NCBI GenBank assembly: GCA_000349905.1
Contig: KB722742.1
Span: forward strand, 798,354 to 862,353
Reading direction: 5' to 3'
Source of the DNA: Volvariella volvacea V23
Lineage: Eukaryota > Basidiomycota > Agaricomycetes > Agaricales > Pluteaceae
Length of the DNA stretch: 64,000 bases
Within the stretch, counting starts at the first letter, position 1. Each line of letters starts with the position of its first letter. Positions 33,858 to 45,800 of the stretch are shown here, one piece after another. The notes beneath the pieces were generated by a model. It did not search any database. It saw only the letters and a list, made by a program, of their open reading frames with translations, and was not told where the DNA came from. The position numbers and the translations under genes are program-made.

Positions 33858-35796
33858 ATGAGCCAAATCGCGTCCACTCAAAAACAGCTCAAGATCAAAT
33901 CTGCCGCTGCCAAAAGGTGAGTCAACGCCGTCGAAAAAAGCGCCTTTATTTCTTTTGGTGGTTCCTGCTGTGCATTTTTTCCTGGTGTTGCCGTCATTTG
34001 AATGCATCACGGTGCTATATGGGGCTTGGTCGAAAGTAGAGAACGCCTTTGACCATACCAAGCCGTCAGATTGCGACAAGCGCCTACACCTCAGGGTGTT
34101 TACGAAACGCTTTGGAAGAAGGAATTTATCCTGCACAGCGGATGGACGTGACGGCTACCCCCTAATCTTGCTGTCTGTTGGATGTTGTGCTCAGTTGACG
34201 TTCGCTAACGCTTCTTGTGCTCTTCCTTGCATAATCTGGCGAATGGCCATTCATCTCAAACATTGTTCGCATCACCATCGACATCATAATGCATTACCAA
34301 TCCATCGTTGTCTACACCATCTCTCGTCCATACACATGCCCCATGAACCGTCATCAACATGCCTTTGTCTCGATGCCTTACTCGCACTTCGCCATCCATT
34401 CAAATCCAAACACAACCTCCAAACCTTCACCAACATTTCACATCACACGCCAACCCATAAATGCACCCTTCGGATGCATTTACCCTACGTAACCCCCCAT
34501 TTGGTTGACTTCCGTGATTACGATTCCACTACCCTGGGGTCAACGCAACGTGGTCTTGACTGTGATGGGGTCCTGTGGTCAACTCGTCAAATCGGAATAT
34601 GCTGTCGTTGTTTTCTGGATGCTGTGCTACACTACTAACACCTTGTCCGCCCGTGCCGGTGGGATGTCAACGATAACGTGATGCATAGATTAGCGAAGGA
34701 ACACAAATCTTATCAAAAGGAGGCGGAAGATCTGAAGCTCAAGTTGGACAAGTTTGTTGCGGATAACGCAGATGAATGGGATATTAAGAACGCAGTGAGT
34801 TTTCACTTTCTCACTGTCATGAAATGGCTCGCGGAGCAAGGATGGAAAGGTCTGGGCTCCCCGAGTCTTGTGTGCTCGTGAAGGAGGGGAATACCTAGGG
34901 AACGCTATGCCTGATCCGTTGTTCTGCGTTGGGCACTCATGCGCCTCCCTCGACATACCCTTACTTCTTGTCAACCGTCCTCCCAGAGTACAGGCCAACA
35001 ATTGCTTCTTTCGAGAGCATTTGACTTGGTTCCTTGTCCCTTGATCATCATGCCCATTCCCCGTGTTCCCGTTGAGGCCGTCAAAAACCCTCAGCCAGGG
35101 TGCCACAACATGCATTTAGACGGAACTAATTGACTCTGAACGCTGGTCTCACGTCATAGCACCAAAGTTGGCTTGTACTGCCGTTGTTTGGCTACAACAG
35201 CTTTCATTGCTCAAAAATGGGCAAATCTGACATTGCAGGGCTGTTGGGGTACAACGCCATCGAAACCTGGCTCCTCAACGGTGCTGTTGGTTGAATCTCG
35301 GCTGCCTACTTGGGTCTCTAGATTCTGCTTGGATTCGTGGATTGATTCATTTTGCCTTCTTGCTTTTGGAACACAAACTGACCTTCTCTTTTTGGGCTCT
35401 CCGGAAACCCATATCTGGGTATCTTTGTTCTTCTGGTTAACTCGCTTCAAAATCATTTCCGATTGATCGATAACAATGAAATCGTAGACAAGGATGCTTG
35501 AGGAGTCGAATAAAATGATTACCGACTCGGCCACCCGCCTGGGGAAAGCTGCGGAAGACTTGCGAGCCCTAGTGGTAAGTGTTTCATGGAGTGCCCGCCA
35601 TTGAACTCTCATCCTCGTGTTGATACCTCCCGAAATTGTGCTGATCCTTGTCTATGATGGCTGCTTACGGTCGTGGTCGTTCTACTGGGTCATGATATTC
35701 TGGTTATTTTAGCTCGCAGCGAAGAAGATTCCCGAGTTAGCTGCGGATGAAGAGTTACTCAAGGCGGAAGAAGTGTTGGAGGAAACATCTGCATAA
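33858..35796 (+). CDS. TBCA: Tubulin-binding cofactor A
   Basis: A small helical chaperone that captures beta-tubulin on the way to alpha/beta dimer formation (yeast Rbl2). Exons 33858-33916, 34689-34794, 35488-35574 and 35713-35796 add to 336 nt, i.e. 111 aa, the normal family size. Family landmarks are KQLKIKSAAAKRLAKEHKSY, KEAEDLKLKLDKF, EWDIKNATRMLEESNKMI and RLGKAAEDL, forming the three-helix bundle. The protein ends EVLEETSA. Introns 1 and 2 are 772 and 693 nt, more than ten times the usual size in this window, so less than a fifth of the gene is coding. Short frames inside these introns have no recognisable content. Confidence 0.95.
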
Positions 35797-36095
35797 TTAC
35801 GGACACGGAGAGTATACAATGTTTCGGGGTGTATGCATGGCCTCTTACAGCTGATTCAACTGTCCCCTTTGATCGGCATACCCGCTAGAAGCCCCTGTGA
35901 GAATAGTAGGTTTGGATGTTCAATATGTAAATCTGGGGGTTGTACAATGTAACAAGTCTTCACCGTTAGGCTAGAGAACTGCACTCAGAGCCTCTTTGTA
36001 CACGTCAGTGAATTCATGACGTTAGCAAGCGAGGCATTAGCGTGAATAATAATAGGCTGCGTGTGCAATGATATTCGGCTCAATCATGCATTAGC
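35797..36095. other. Convergent 3' region of TBCA and MED11
   Basis: About 300 bp between two stop codons that face each other. Should contain both polyadenylation sites. AT-rich stretches (TGAATAATAATAGG near 36040) are suitable, but no exact site can be named. Confidence 0.4.
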
Positions 36096-37084
36096 CTACA
36101 CGTCGTTGACGTTAGTAGCCTCCGCCCCCTTGCGCACCTTCAAGCGCTCCAAGGCATCCAAGATACCCTTCCAAGAGTCCCGATCCACTCTCTCCTCCTG
36201 TAGTCCTCGACTTATCCTAGGGCGTCCCTCTTCACCAACACTGTCATCGGGTCGTGAACTCTGTTCCAACCCAGTTGTCGCTGAACCCTGGCTGTGAGGG
36301 GCTGGTGTGCTGTCTGTAGGGTCTCCAGGTGTCGAAAGCTTAGACCTTGATGCTGAAGGTAGACCCACACCAAGGGATGGAGGTATGAAATCAGGTCTGG
36401 GGGCGGTGATGGCGGAAGGCGCGACGCGGGAGTGCCGAATATGGGCTAAGGAAGATCGGAGTGCCACTTGTATGCTCTGATACGCATAATAGAAGGAAGA
36501 TCAGGATGGATCACCAGACGCAGTATGCACATGTGTAAATTGACGTTTCGGAGAAGAGGGATAGTAACAGTCCCGTTCAGAGCAGTCGCGAAGAAAAGTG
36601 GTAGAAGTTCCCGTAAGTTGGCAAATTAGGGAATGAGGAATTTCGATTCTGCTGGGTGCACGCACTCACATCTAGCCGCTGAAAATACTCGTTCACTTCC
36701 AATACAAATTGTTCGGATCGTTCTTCGCCTTGAGGTAGGTTATCTTCTGGACTATCCGTCTCTGGTAACGTCAATAACGATATTGATGACGCCGCCAATG
36801 AAAGCAGCCTGGATATGTCCTGCAAAAAGGCCAAATGATTAATATGACATCGTTTTTACGTTGCGTGGAATGCTTTGGATGAGGCATGGGGACGAACAAT
36901 AGGCATGCCATGGGCTGTGTTGCGGAGAAAGAATAGAATTTGCAAGATGAACCTTTTCAACTTGACCCAATACGTAAATTTGTCGCGCTGTTCTGCTCGT
37001 GGTCCATATAGGGTCAATTTCTGTGTCTTCAGGCTCTTGATGCGGTATATTGCCACTGCCCTCGGTCGTTGGGATTGAGGTCAT
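36096..37084 (-). CDS. MED11: Mediator complex subunit 11
   Basis: MED11 belongs to the Mediator head module, which links activators to RNA polymerase II. Exons 37084-36953, 36819-36670 and 36476-36096 sum to 663 nt, giving 220 aa in one frame. The MED11 helix pair is seen as ARQIYVLGQVEK-DISRLLSLAASSISLL and QFVLEVNEYFQRLD-SIQVALRSSLAHIRHS, with both exon joints falling inside conserved helices. The part after residue 115 is a Pro/Ser-rich tail not present in the short animal protein, ending in a helical piece with WKGILDALERLKVRKGAE. Identification rests on the QVEKDI...YF.RL.....LR pattern; length is at the long end for fungi. Confidence 0.82.
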
Positions 37085-37296
37085 ATTAATGGATTGCTTA
37101 GAAAGTGATTTCCAGGGACGACTGCCTGAATTTGGCCACGAGATGTCGCACTACCAAAAGTGGAATCAAATCCTATATCTGCTGTACTTAAAAATAATAT
37201 ACAAAATATTCGCAAACTTCGCGTCTGACTATCTGCGCATGTATATCACTGCGCATGTATATCAAGTCCGAATCCGAACCCAAATTCCTTCTTTCT
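37085..37296. promoter_or_regulatory. MED11 upstream region / HET-C 3' end
   Basis: About 210 bp between two minus-strand genes, AT-rich, with an ATAATATACAAAATATTC tract at 37193-37210. Nothing further can be assigned. Confidence 0.35.
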
Positions 37297-40200
37297 TCAG
37301 TATGAATCCCCGTATGAACTTTCACCATAGTGAGTCCTGTGGTGTCTGGTCTCGTAGCTTTCACGGTCGCCATAATCGTCTTGAACGTTCAGCCTGTCCA
37401 TTCCATAAGTGTCATCGCCTCCTCCATAGTTATAACTTGGCTGGTATCCTGAATGTCCACCACCATAATTTCCGCCTCCGTAGCTCGGCTGATAGCCGGA
37501 ATGACCACTGCCGTATTCTTCGTCGCCGTGGCCCCTACTGTAACTCGGTTGATAACTGGAATATCCACCACCTTCCTCCTCTTCGTTATCGTGGCGAGAA
37601 TATCCGCCACGATATCCACCCTCTTCGTACGTCTGGTCTTCTCCGTGGTTATTTCGGGAGCCATATCCGTCATCATAATCATTCCTCGATCCTCCGCGAT
37701 AGGAATCCTCTTCCTCCTGTCCTCCGTACTCGTGCCCCCCTCTTCCATAACCAGATTGGTAGTTATCATTCTGATAGTAGGATTCGCGGCCGCCATCATC
37801 GTAAGACCCTCCCGTTTCTTCCTCCTGCCCATACGACTGGTGTCCGGAATTACCTAGAAATTTGGCCATGAGTCTACGCGATCTTGTACCCAGGTCATAG
37901 GGGTGGGCTTCTTACCTCCACGACCGCCGTGGCTGTGACCGTGTCCAACGTCTTCCTCCTCAGAGCCTAACCGTTTATTTTTACCCTCACGGACACTTTC
38001 CTAGAGAAAGCATAATTGTTTAAGCATCATCTAGGGTACTGGTTAATTTGTCACCTTGCTCAACGCTTGAATGGTCCTTTCTCCTTCTTCAGGACCCAGT
38101 CCCTGGATCCAATTTTCCATGTGTTGGAACATTTCATTTTGGACTTGCGATCGTCCGCTCGCGTAATAGGGGTGGTGAAATGCTTCGAGGACCTGTAAAG
38201 TAAATTAGCTTGCTTCACGCCTCTGGGTGCTGGAATGCCCTAAACCTGATCAATAACGCTATCCGGATCACTACCATCGGACCAAGCCTGCATCCGTTGA
38301 GTGATTGCTTGATGAGAAAGCCAGGATACTTACCCTGACGATGAGATTGACTGTGTGTCGTACAACGATCTGCGCGATTTGTCCGGCAGGTTCATTCAAA
38401 ATGAGACCGAAATGATCCTGGGTAACAAAGAGGAAAGAAAATAAGTTGAATGATGTCTCGGGCTAAGCCGGCGGTAACAGAGTTCCCGCACCTTGGAAAG
38501 GAGGGAGTGGGAAGGGTCAGAAGCATTTGGGTTATCGAAGACCTAATGAATAATCCATCAGTTGTAACCGGGTGTACGGTGAATAGCAAAAAAAGTACTT
38601 ACTTCATATTGATCCTCGGAGTCGATCACTGCCATACTTCCCTCATCTAGGATTCCTGTGGTTTGTTGCATCAGGGGCTATACCGACGTAAGTAAACTTG
38701 AATCAGTGCAAGAGCAAAGCTTACCGTTACATAGGGTGCTATCACAGTGAAGACGTCTATAAGCTCAAGATTTAGCTGAAGGGCCTCCGATAAACGTCAA
38801 GTAGCCACGTACAAGCATTCAGTGCATTAGTGAATTCCTCCAACAAACTAGCCAACCCAGGGACCTTCTCAATTTTGGCAGAAATATCACGGTAGACACC
38901 ATCACGCCATCTGACCAAATCAATAAATTGCTGCTGGACCTCGGGGGGTGCAACATTGTCCGGATTGAAATGATAGGCTTGCGATTGTGCATGGAGCTGC
39001 TCTCCTTGCTCCATCTTGTCGTTGTCACCGCCACCAGATATCTTACTGATAATAGCGCGGAGAGCGTCAAGATTTGCTGAATCTCCTTGACTCGCCTGAA
39101 AAGATCAATACCAACACACATTCTGCCGATATGCACTCACCTCGTTCATCTTCTGAGTGAGGTCAGTAACACTGGCTTGACTTATTTTGCTGTAATACAT
39201 AGGTAAGTGCACGTTCAGCATAAATAGGATGCAAACGAACTCGGTGGCCTCGCCCATTAGGGAATGGAGGAAATCGGCGCCTGATGAAATGTGAGTCAAT
39301 TAAAATTTGTGTACGCTTTCAGTGCATTTACCACCAAATGTCCCAGTAACAAGAGGGGGTGCTGGCCCATTTGGCGTCTCAACAATGACTATACATAGTA
39401 TTAGAGTAAACGAGTCATTGGGTAGCTTGGTGCTCACCATTATCTCCTACGTGACAGAAAACATCTTCGTAACCCATCTTTCGTAATGCCAGTTCACACC
39501 AGTTGCTATGCGCGAGAAGGTCCTCCAAGGTATGAAGACCGCTCCCCAGGTTGCGATAGGCATCATGAAGTTCGGGGCCATCTTGTCCACCTGCACTACG
39601 ACCTTGTTCAATGCACTGTCGAAGGACTCTCCTGATGTGGGTGGTAGAAGTGTCCCAGTTTCCATCTTCGGTGGCCATGTAGCACTTAGGGGTACTCGCT
39701 CAAAATCGGATGCCACGGCAACAGGGTGGAAATCCTACCTTCATGCCAGTGCGCTCATCGATTTCAAGCTCTCTATCACTAACGGGAGGTCTGAGCTTTG
39801 GATGGTATCTACGCGCATCTCCTTCTTTGGCCGCATAGCCCCTTGAGCCTGGTTAGTGAATGTATGTGTTGATGTTGATAACATGGCATACTTGGGATTG
39901 TCGATATGTTCCTGAGTCCTGGTGAGTACTCGAACAAAAGTACTTAGGAAATAAGATTATTACCACTGGGAGGTATACTCCAAGACGCTCTGCGTTGACT
40001 TCAAACTCTTCTGTCGCAAAACCAAAGGCCTTGGTGGTGTGAGGATAGCTTGATTGAGTGACCTCGGTAAGGATAGCCTACCATGAAACCAAGGACAGAA
40101 ACAACTAGGACCAAGGTATCCGCAGAGAGTTTGCTCAATCCGGCAATATCCATGGCCTGCACAATCAGCAATTTTAGCGTGTGTGTAAATGCTGCACTGT

Positions 40201-40627
40201 GTATTAACCTGAGAGTAATCTCGTAGCCAATTACCCTAAGTAATAAGCGTTATTCTTGGAGCTTGGAACGAGCTAGAATACTCACAAAGTAAACCTTCTT
40301 GATATCGCTCCTGGAGAACTTGGAACCACCAGTAGCAGCAGCGACAATGGACGAAGCGAAGCCGAAAAGTCCTCCCCCTCCTGAGCGACCGGTCCACTTT
40401 ACGAGATCTCCAAGAACGCCTTCTATGTCCCCATGTCGATAGGCCTTGTCTGTCACGGAAATGCTTTCAGCATGTACTATATGGTCCCAGATGATCATAG
40501 GCCAATCACCATGAAGATAAGAAAACTCAGGGATATCTCCCGCACCAAAGGCGTACGTCTCGGCGGGAAGAAGAACAAGAAGAACAGTCAATACTAATAT
40601 GAGAGTAGTTGCTTTCGGTAGTGCCAT
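37297..40627 (-). CDS. het-c: HET-C family protein (heterokaryon incompatibility)
   Basis: Het-C proteins are secretory-pathway proteins; in Neurospora crassa allelic differences in HET-C trigger vegetative incompatibility. The protein opens with a signal peptide (MALPKATTLILVLTVLLVLL, cut probably after AETYA). The diagnostic FGAGDIPEFSYL follows, then KAYRHGDIEGVL, YFGNWLRDYSQAMDIAGLSK, GFATEEFEV, HIDNPK, ATEDGNWDTS, GLHTLEDLLAHSNWCELAL, VTGTFGGADFLHSLMGEAT and MQQTTGILDEGSM, a typical Het-C body broken by many short introns. The estimated length is 800-850 aa. The last exon encodes a Gly/Tyr/Ser/Asp-rich tail with three copies of a GYQPSY unit, comparable to the glycine-rich repeats in Neurospora HET-C. 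A His-Gly segment (GHGHSHGGRGG) sits at the start of the tail. Its role in a basidiomycete is unproven; no partner such as pin-c is adjacent. It lies 144 bp from the LTV1 stop. Confidence 0.93.
37431..37563 (-). repeat. Three imperfect 24-nt repeats in the HET-C tail
   Basis: Copies at about 37431-37455, 37480-37503 and 37540-37563 encode HSGYQPSY or SSYQPSY units separated by Gly-rich spacers. They lie in the fast-changing tail of HET-C and are a natural site for length variation between strains. Confidence 0.7.
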
Positions 40628-40771
40628 GTGAGGGCTCTGAACTGGTGAAGTGTCGAGATTGAGGAAACAAAAGGATGGATTGTATCGATGAGCTCATCCA
40701 GAGTTGTACATGCCAAGAGGAGATAACAATGCAGATCTGTGATAATCTCACATCTAATCTTATCTCTTAAC

Positions 40772-42584
40772 CTACAATTTCTTCAGCCCTGCTGGCTCTC
40801 GTGAATTGATAATCTTGGTCTGGGCTTTGTACTCAGAGCTAAATTGCTCCTTCGTTGTCTTTTTATTCGCGCGTCGTGTTTGGCGCTCTGCTTTAACCGC
40901 TGCTTTTCGCGCCTTTTTAGCTTCCTTGGATTCATCCCGTGGGCGTGTTATAGTGGCATGCTTAGTGGCTGTTTTCACTGGTCAAATAGGAGTCTAAACG
41001 AGTACATTAATACACTCACCGAGTTCCTCTGTATCCGATTCAGTATCGGATTTTGAATTTTGCACCATTTCAGCCTTCTGGATGGGTCTTGGTTCTACTA
41101 TAGGTAGACTAGTTTTTGGGTCGAGGTGAATCTTTGCAATTGGTTTCTTGGAATTACGAAGGCGAATTATCCGGGGGTGATTCTCAAGGTTTGTATATGT
41201 CGCTACAGATCACCTAACATCAAGACCAACTTCTCCAGATTCCCAAAATATGCACTTACATAGAATGGTTTCACAGTCCCAACGTTCTTTATGCTCATCG
41301 ACATCAGCCGGCATTAAAATATCCTCTTCCTTCGAGCTATAGTTGTTTAAACTGAGGTGTATGCGTTCGTCTTGTCCAAGTGCACGCCTTATCGTATCCA
41401 GTTTATCCGCACCAGTATCTCCCTCGAGTTTAGGCTTGAGTTTCCGACCCACCACTTCATACTCGTCAAGGAACTCGTTAACCATCGCACCGAAATCCTC
41501 CCTGGCAGGGATCAATTCTGGAGCCTCGTCAGAATCGTCACCCTCAGACTCGGATGGCTCTCCTTCCTTATCGTTGTACTCTTTTGAAATCATCTAACGC
41601 ATGTCTTTGTGAGAGCATGAGATCGCCGAGTACACAAGACTCGCACCTGGTCAAATCTTTCATCCAGTGTTTGCAAAGCTTCATTCCGGTACATTGACGA
41701 GCTGCTCATACTGTAGCCGGATGCGATACTGCTTCCCTTTCGTCTCTTCTTCGCACCGATCACCCGCATGGAGGGCAGCTCACCAACGGTATCACCATCG
41801 TCAGAATAAAGTTCATCGTCGCTCTCAGCATCTATAGGTTGTTCCAGCTTGAATTTAGCAAATCTTTTCTCCCAGTCTTCCAGTCCATCTGCTTCACTAG
41901 CTTCCCCTTCATTCTCAAGCCCGTCTTCCCTGAATTCAAAGTCAATCTCTTCATCTAAATGTCTTTCTCCATCTTTAACGAGCTCCGCAAAGAAGTCGTC
42001 CCCCAAATCACCATCCACAAAGGCATCATCGTCCAGAGCCTCCAATGTTTGCCGTAGATGAGGGTCCATATCCGGCTGGAAACCTGAAATGCTTTCTGGG
42101 ATGGCTTGCTGAGATTCATAAGTACGGGGCAGTTCAGATGCAGAAGGTAGGGCTTCTGCGGGTAAATCCCTTAGTTCAATGCCTTTGGATTCTCCTCTCT
42201 TTTTCATTTTCGTTGGCGCTTCGACCCACATGCTTTCTACCCCATCCTCCTGGACACCGACTGGCTTGAGGTGCTGCATATAATCATACTCGGTATCGTC
42301 ATAATAGATACCGTAAAGAGCAGCCTCTCCAACTCCAGGGCGCACTTGATCGCTCAGAGTAGAGTCAAGATCTGCTCGTGATTTGCCCTGGACGTAAATT
42401 ACCACTATGATGTCTCGATAACAGTGATGGGTGTTACCTTCTTCGCGTTCTCACGTTCAACGGGCTTAAGCACATGTTGACTTGCCTCTGGGTCATGGAT
42501 CAAGGGGTCCCGCTGAGAGCGATGGACGAGCTGGAAGTGCTTTGCTCCTGGCTGGCGAAAAATCGACTTCGACTTCGGAGGCAT
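40772..42584 (-). CDS. LTV1: LTV1, small ribosomal subunit assembly factor
   Basis: Ltv1 binds pre-40S particles, helps beak formation and assists export of the small subunit. The protein starts MPPKSKSIFRQPGAKHFQLV with the conserved VHRSQRDPLIHDPEA and VLKPVERENAKK. The second exon contains YYDDTEYDYMQHLKPVG, the most typical Ltv1 block, then FVDGDLGDDFFAELVKDGE, WEKRFAKFK and MYRNEALQTLDERFDQ. After the next intron come EEYND-like KEYNDKE, FGAMVNEFLDEYEVVGRKLKP and WDCETIL, followed by the short exon TYTNLENHPRIIRL. The last exon is a Lys/Arg/Ala-rich helix ending SREPAGLKKL, normal for the family. Length is about 530 aa with four introns. Acidic runs and Ser-rich patches contain the kind of CK1 sites known in yeast Ltv1 (Hrr25 target). 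Confidence 0.95.
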
Positions 42585-42803
42585 GGTGGACGCCGAGAGG
42601 TGAAGTGACCGGATTACCTAATCACCCCGGTTGCTCTTCACTTCCCCCCTCCACTACCCAACCGTCTCACCCTCGGTGGCCACCCGTTGCACCATCGACT
42701 CTGTTATCTGCACTCTTTTTCTGAATACAACCAGAAACATCTGACTGGTGCTAGTGCTTCTTTACGTCTTTGATGGATACACGAATCAACATCCAACGTG
42801 AAC
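42585..42803. promoter_or_regulatory. Bidirectional promoter LTV1 / TAF2
   Basis: Only 219 bp separate the two divergent ATGs, so a shared promoter serves a ribosome assembly gene and a general transcription factor gene. No TATA box is evident; the left half is C/T-rich on the plus strand (TTCCCCCCTCC, CCTCGG). Confidence 0.55.
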
Positions 42804-45800
42804 ATGCCCGGCGCGGATTCATCATATACGTTCCTTCATTCCCCTAGTTTACCCGTCTTTGCTGACAATGTGTCGTGTATATACTAGTCACCAGAAAGTT
42901 GCTTTAGAGATTGACTTCTCTGGAGTTTTATTCGTACGTTTTTCAAGGTCTCGCTGACCAAATTCAACTCATTCAGTGAGCAGGGCTACACTGAAATAAC
43001 CATCGTTCCAGCAAGCAGTGAATTAAGGACTATTTATCTTCATTCGCGACAATGCAGTTCGTCTACTCGTACCTTTTTGCTAATCGCTACTAACATCTCT
43101 GCAGCAATACATAAAGTACTAATTGGAGGCCATGTTGCAGACTTTGTCCATCACGATTCACTAGCGAACATCTCGATGAGTTCTTCAAGTAATTCGGATC
43201 CACAGGATTGCCACAGACACGCAGAGCTCAAACGTAAAGTGTACTCCGCAATGGCTGAGAGTGATGAGGGTGAACTTGCCATCACAATCCCGAAGGCGGT
43301 TTCATTGAAGCAATCGGGGCACATTACGGCGGGATTGGTCAGTGAAAGTGAGCCCACAACCGTAATTCTCAACTATACAACTCTTAACAGACTTCGTACC
43401 AGCTGCAACCCCAGAACCTCAAACGCCGGGACCTAGCCATGTTGCTCAGACTGTGCCAGAATTTCTTCCCATAACAGTACATATCGCATATAGTCTGCGG
43501 AATCCAGTGGATGGTTTCGAATTCGTACTTCCAACAGATTCTCATCCATTTGTGAGTCCCTTTTGCACCATCGTAGTTACACTAATCTATAACTCATTGT
43601 AGCGTGTCCCTCATGCTTATACAACACCCTCATCGCCAGATTCGGCGAGGTGTTGGGTACCGTGTATCGACAACCTCTGGGAACGATGCACTTGGGATTT
43701 CGAGTTTGTAGTACCGCGATATTTGGAAGAGCGCGCACCTGTGCAGGATGATGAAGAGGCGAATGATCTCACACCCACAATCGTAATCTGTAGTGGCGAG
43801 CTGACGGAACAGGTGCGACTTGTCGTTTTTCATGATATGTGATCCTCAATCTTTATAGGTCGCCCATCCCTACAATTCAAACAAAACCATATACTTATTC
43901 ACACAAACGTCCCTGACATCGGTGCAACATATAGCCTTCGCCGTGGGCCCGTTTCATGTGCACAACATACCACCAGACAACACATCTGATGACACTTCGT
44001 CGGGTATTTCCCAGCCGCATATGTTTGCCTTCTGTCTGCCTGGACATGAAAACTGGATGTCGACTTCTATCACCAATCTGCGTTCAGCTATGACCTTTTA
44101 CTCTGCCGATTTTGGCTCCTATCCATTCGGCTCTTACAAGGTTGTCTTCGTGGAGGAACTTCCTACTCAGCGTTTTGATAGCTCAACGCTTACGCTTGTC
44201 ACGACGGACCTGCTTCATGGTGAAGATGCAATAGACCAAGCGCTCGAGACCAGGCAAGCACTCGCTCATGCCTTGGCTTCTCAGTGGGTCGGCATAAATA
44301 TTCAACCAAAGAACTGGTCCGACATCTGGCTCACGAATGGTCTTGCTCTGTATATCACTGGATTGTATATGCGCAAGTTGTTTGGGAACAATGACTACCG
44401 CTTCAGGCTGAAGAAGGACATGGAGCGGGTGCTTGAATGGGATGTTGGCGGCATGCCACCCATCTGCCAGCCGCAAGTGCTGGACCCACCTGATGCCGCA
44501 ACTCTTCCTTTTATTAATCTCAAGGCTCCGTTAGTGTTACACATACTTGACCGTCGACTTGGCAAGTCTGGAACGTCCTTAGGCCTCAGTCGTGTCCTGC
44601 CCAAGATTTTTTTGTCAGCCATGAGTGGTGAAATGTCGAACAATGCCATTTCTACCCATGCATTCCTTCGCACATGTAGGAAAGTCAGTGGGGTTGATCC
44701 TCGGAGCTTCGCCGAGCAGTGGATATATGGTAGTGGCTGCCCTTGTTTTGGGTTTTCGGCGTCATTCAATAGGAAAAAGATGGCGGTGGAGATCACGATG
44801 AGGCAAGAAACGCCTGCGTCTAAAGCGCTAGAAGGTAATGAAGTGTCCAAGGCACTGTTGAAGCCTGTCCCCTTCTTTGAGGTTGGTGAGGTTCTGGTAT
44901 TTATATCAACCCTCAATTTAATAGCTTATTAGGGGCAAATGACAATTCGAATACACGAGGCGGATGGGACACCGTATGAGCATGTTCTGGATATTCGGTC
45001 TCAGTTCAAACGGTACGAGGTACCGTTCAACACCAAATACAAGCGCGTCAGGCGCAATACCAAGCGATATCTCGCCAGACAAGCAGCTGCGCAAGCTGCG
45101 GCGGAAGGAGACACGGAAGCAGCAGAGGCGATTGGCATGATTGACATGGGCTTTGGTCTCGAGGTCTGGGAGAAAGAGTCAGAGCGAGAGAATTGGAAAG
45201 TGGCTGATTGGACAGAGGAAGACGAGAACGTGATGAGTGGAGCGACATACGAGTGGATACGGATGGATGCAGACTTCGAATGGATTGCAAAAATTAGATT
45301 TGAGCAACCAGATTTCATGTGGGTTTCGCAGCTGCAAAGAGATAGAGATGTTGTTGCCCAACTTGAGGTGGGTTGCCTATGGCTATTGCGTGGTTGTGTC
45401 TGACCCCGTTACAGGCGGTTCACGCTCTAGCTGAAAAGCCCACGGCCATTGTGTCGAGTACCCTGACAAAAACGGTGTTAGTTTCAAATTACTACTACCG
45501 CATTCGCTGTGAGGCCGCCCTAGCTCTTGTCAGCGTATGTGCTAGCTTGCCTTATTCTGTGTACAATCTCTAACATAGTTCTAGTGTGCCATCCGGCAAC
45601 TAGAGTTTCTCGGGTTATTCCACCTCTTCAAATTATTTCTGCGTTATTGCTACGACCCAGAGGATTCCCATCAAGATTTATTCAATCACAGTTATGTGCC
45701 TAAGCCAAATGACTTCTCAGATTTCGCTGAGTATTTTGTACGAAAGGTGAGGTACTGTTCTGCCGGTGGTGCATGGCAATTTACAATTGAACGTCCCAGA

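Noticed and set aside
33955..34638. 227-codon plus-strand ORF inside TBCA intron 1
   Set aside because: It lies almost wholly within an intron, its composition is His/Cys/Leu-rich noise, and no family pattern is seen; long introns give such frames by chance.
37389..37857. ORFs of 134-147 codons in other frames of the HET-C tail
   Set aside because: They are shadows of the repetitive Gly/Tyr-rich exon; only the frame that continues the Het-C body is coherent.
44200..44300. Active M1 aminopeptidase instead of TAF2
   Set aside because: The HExxH zinc site is absent at the expected position and the rest of the protein follows TAF2, so it is a non-catalytic family member.
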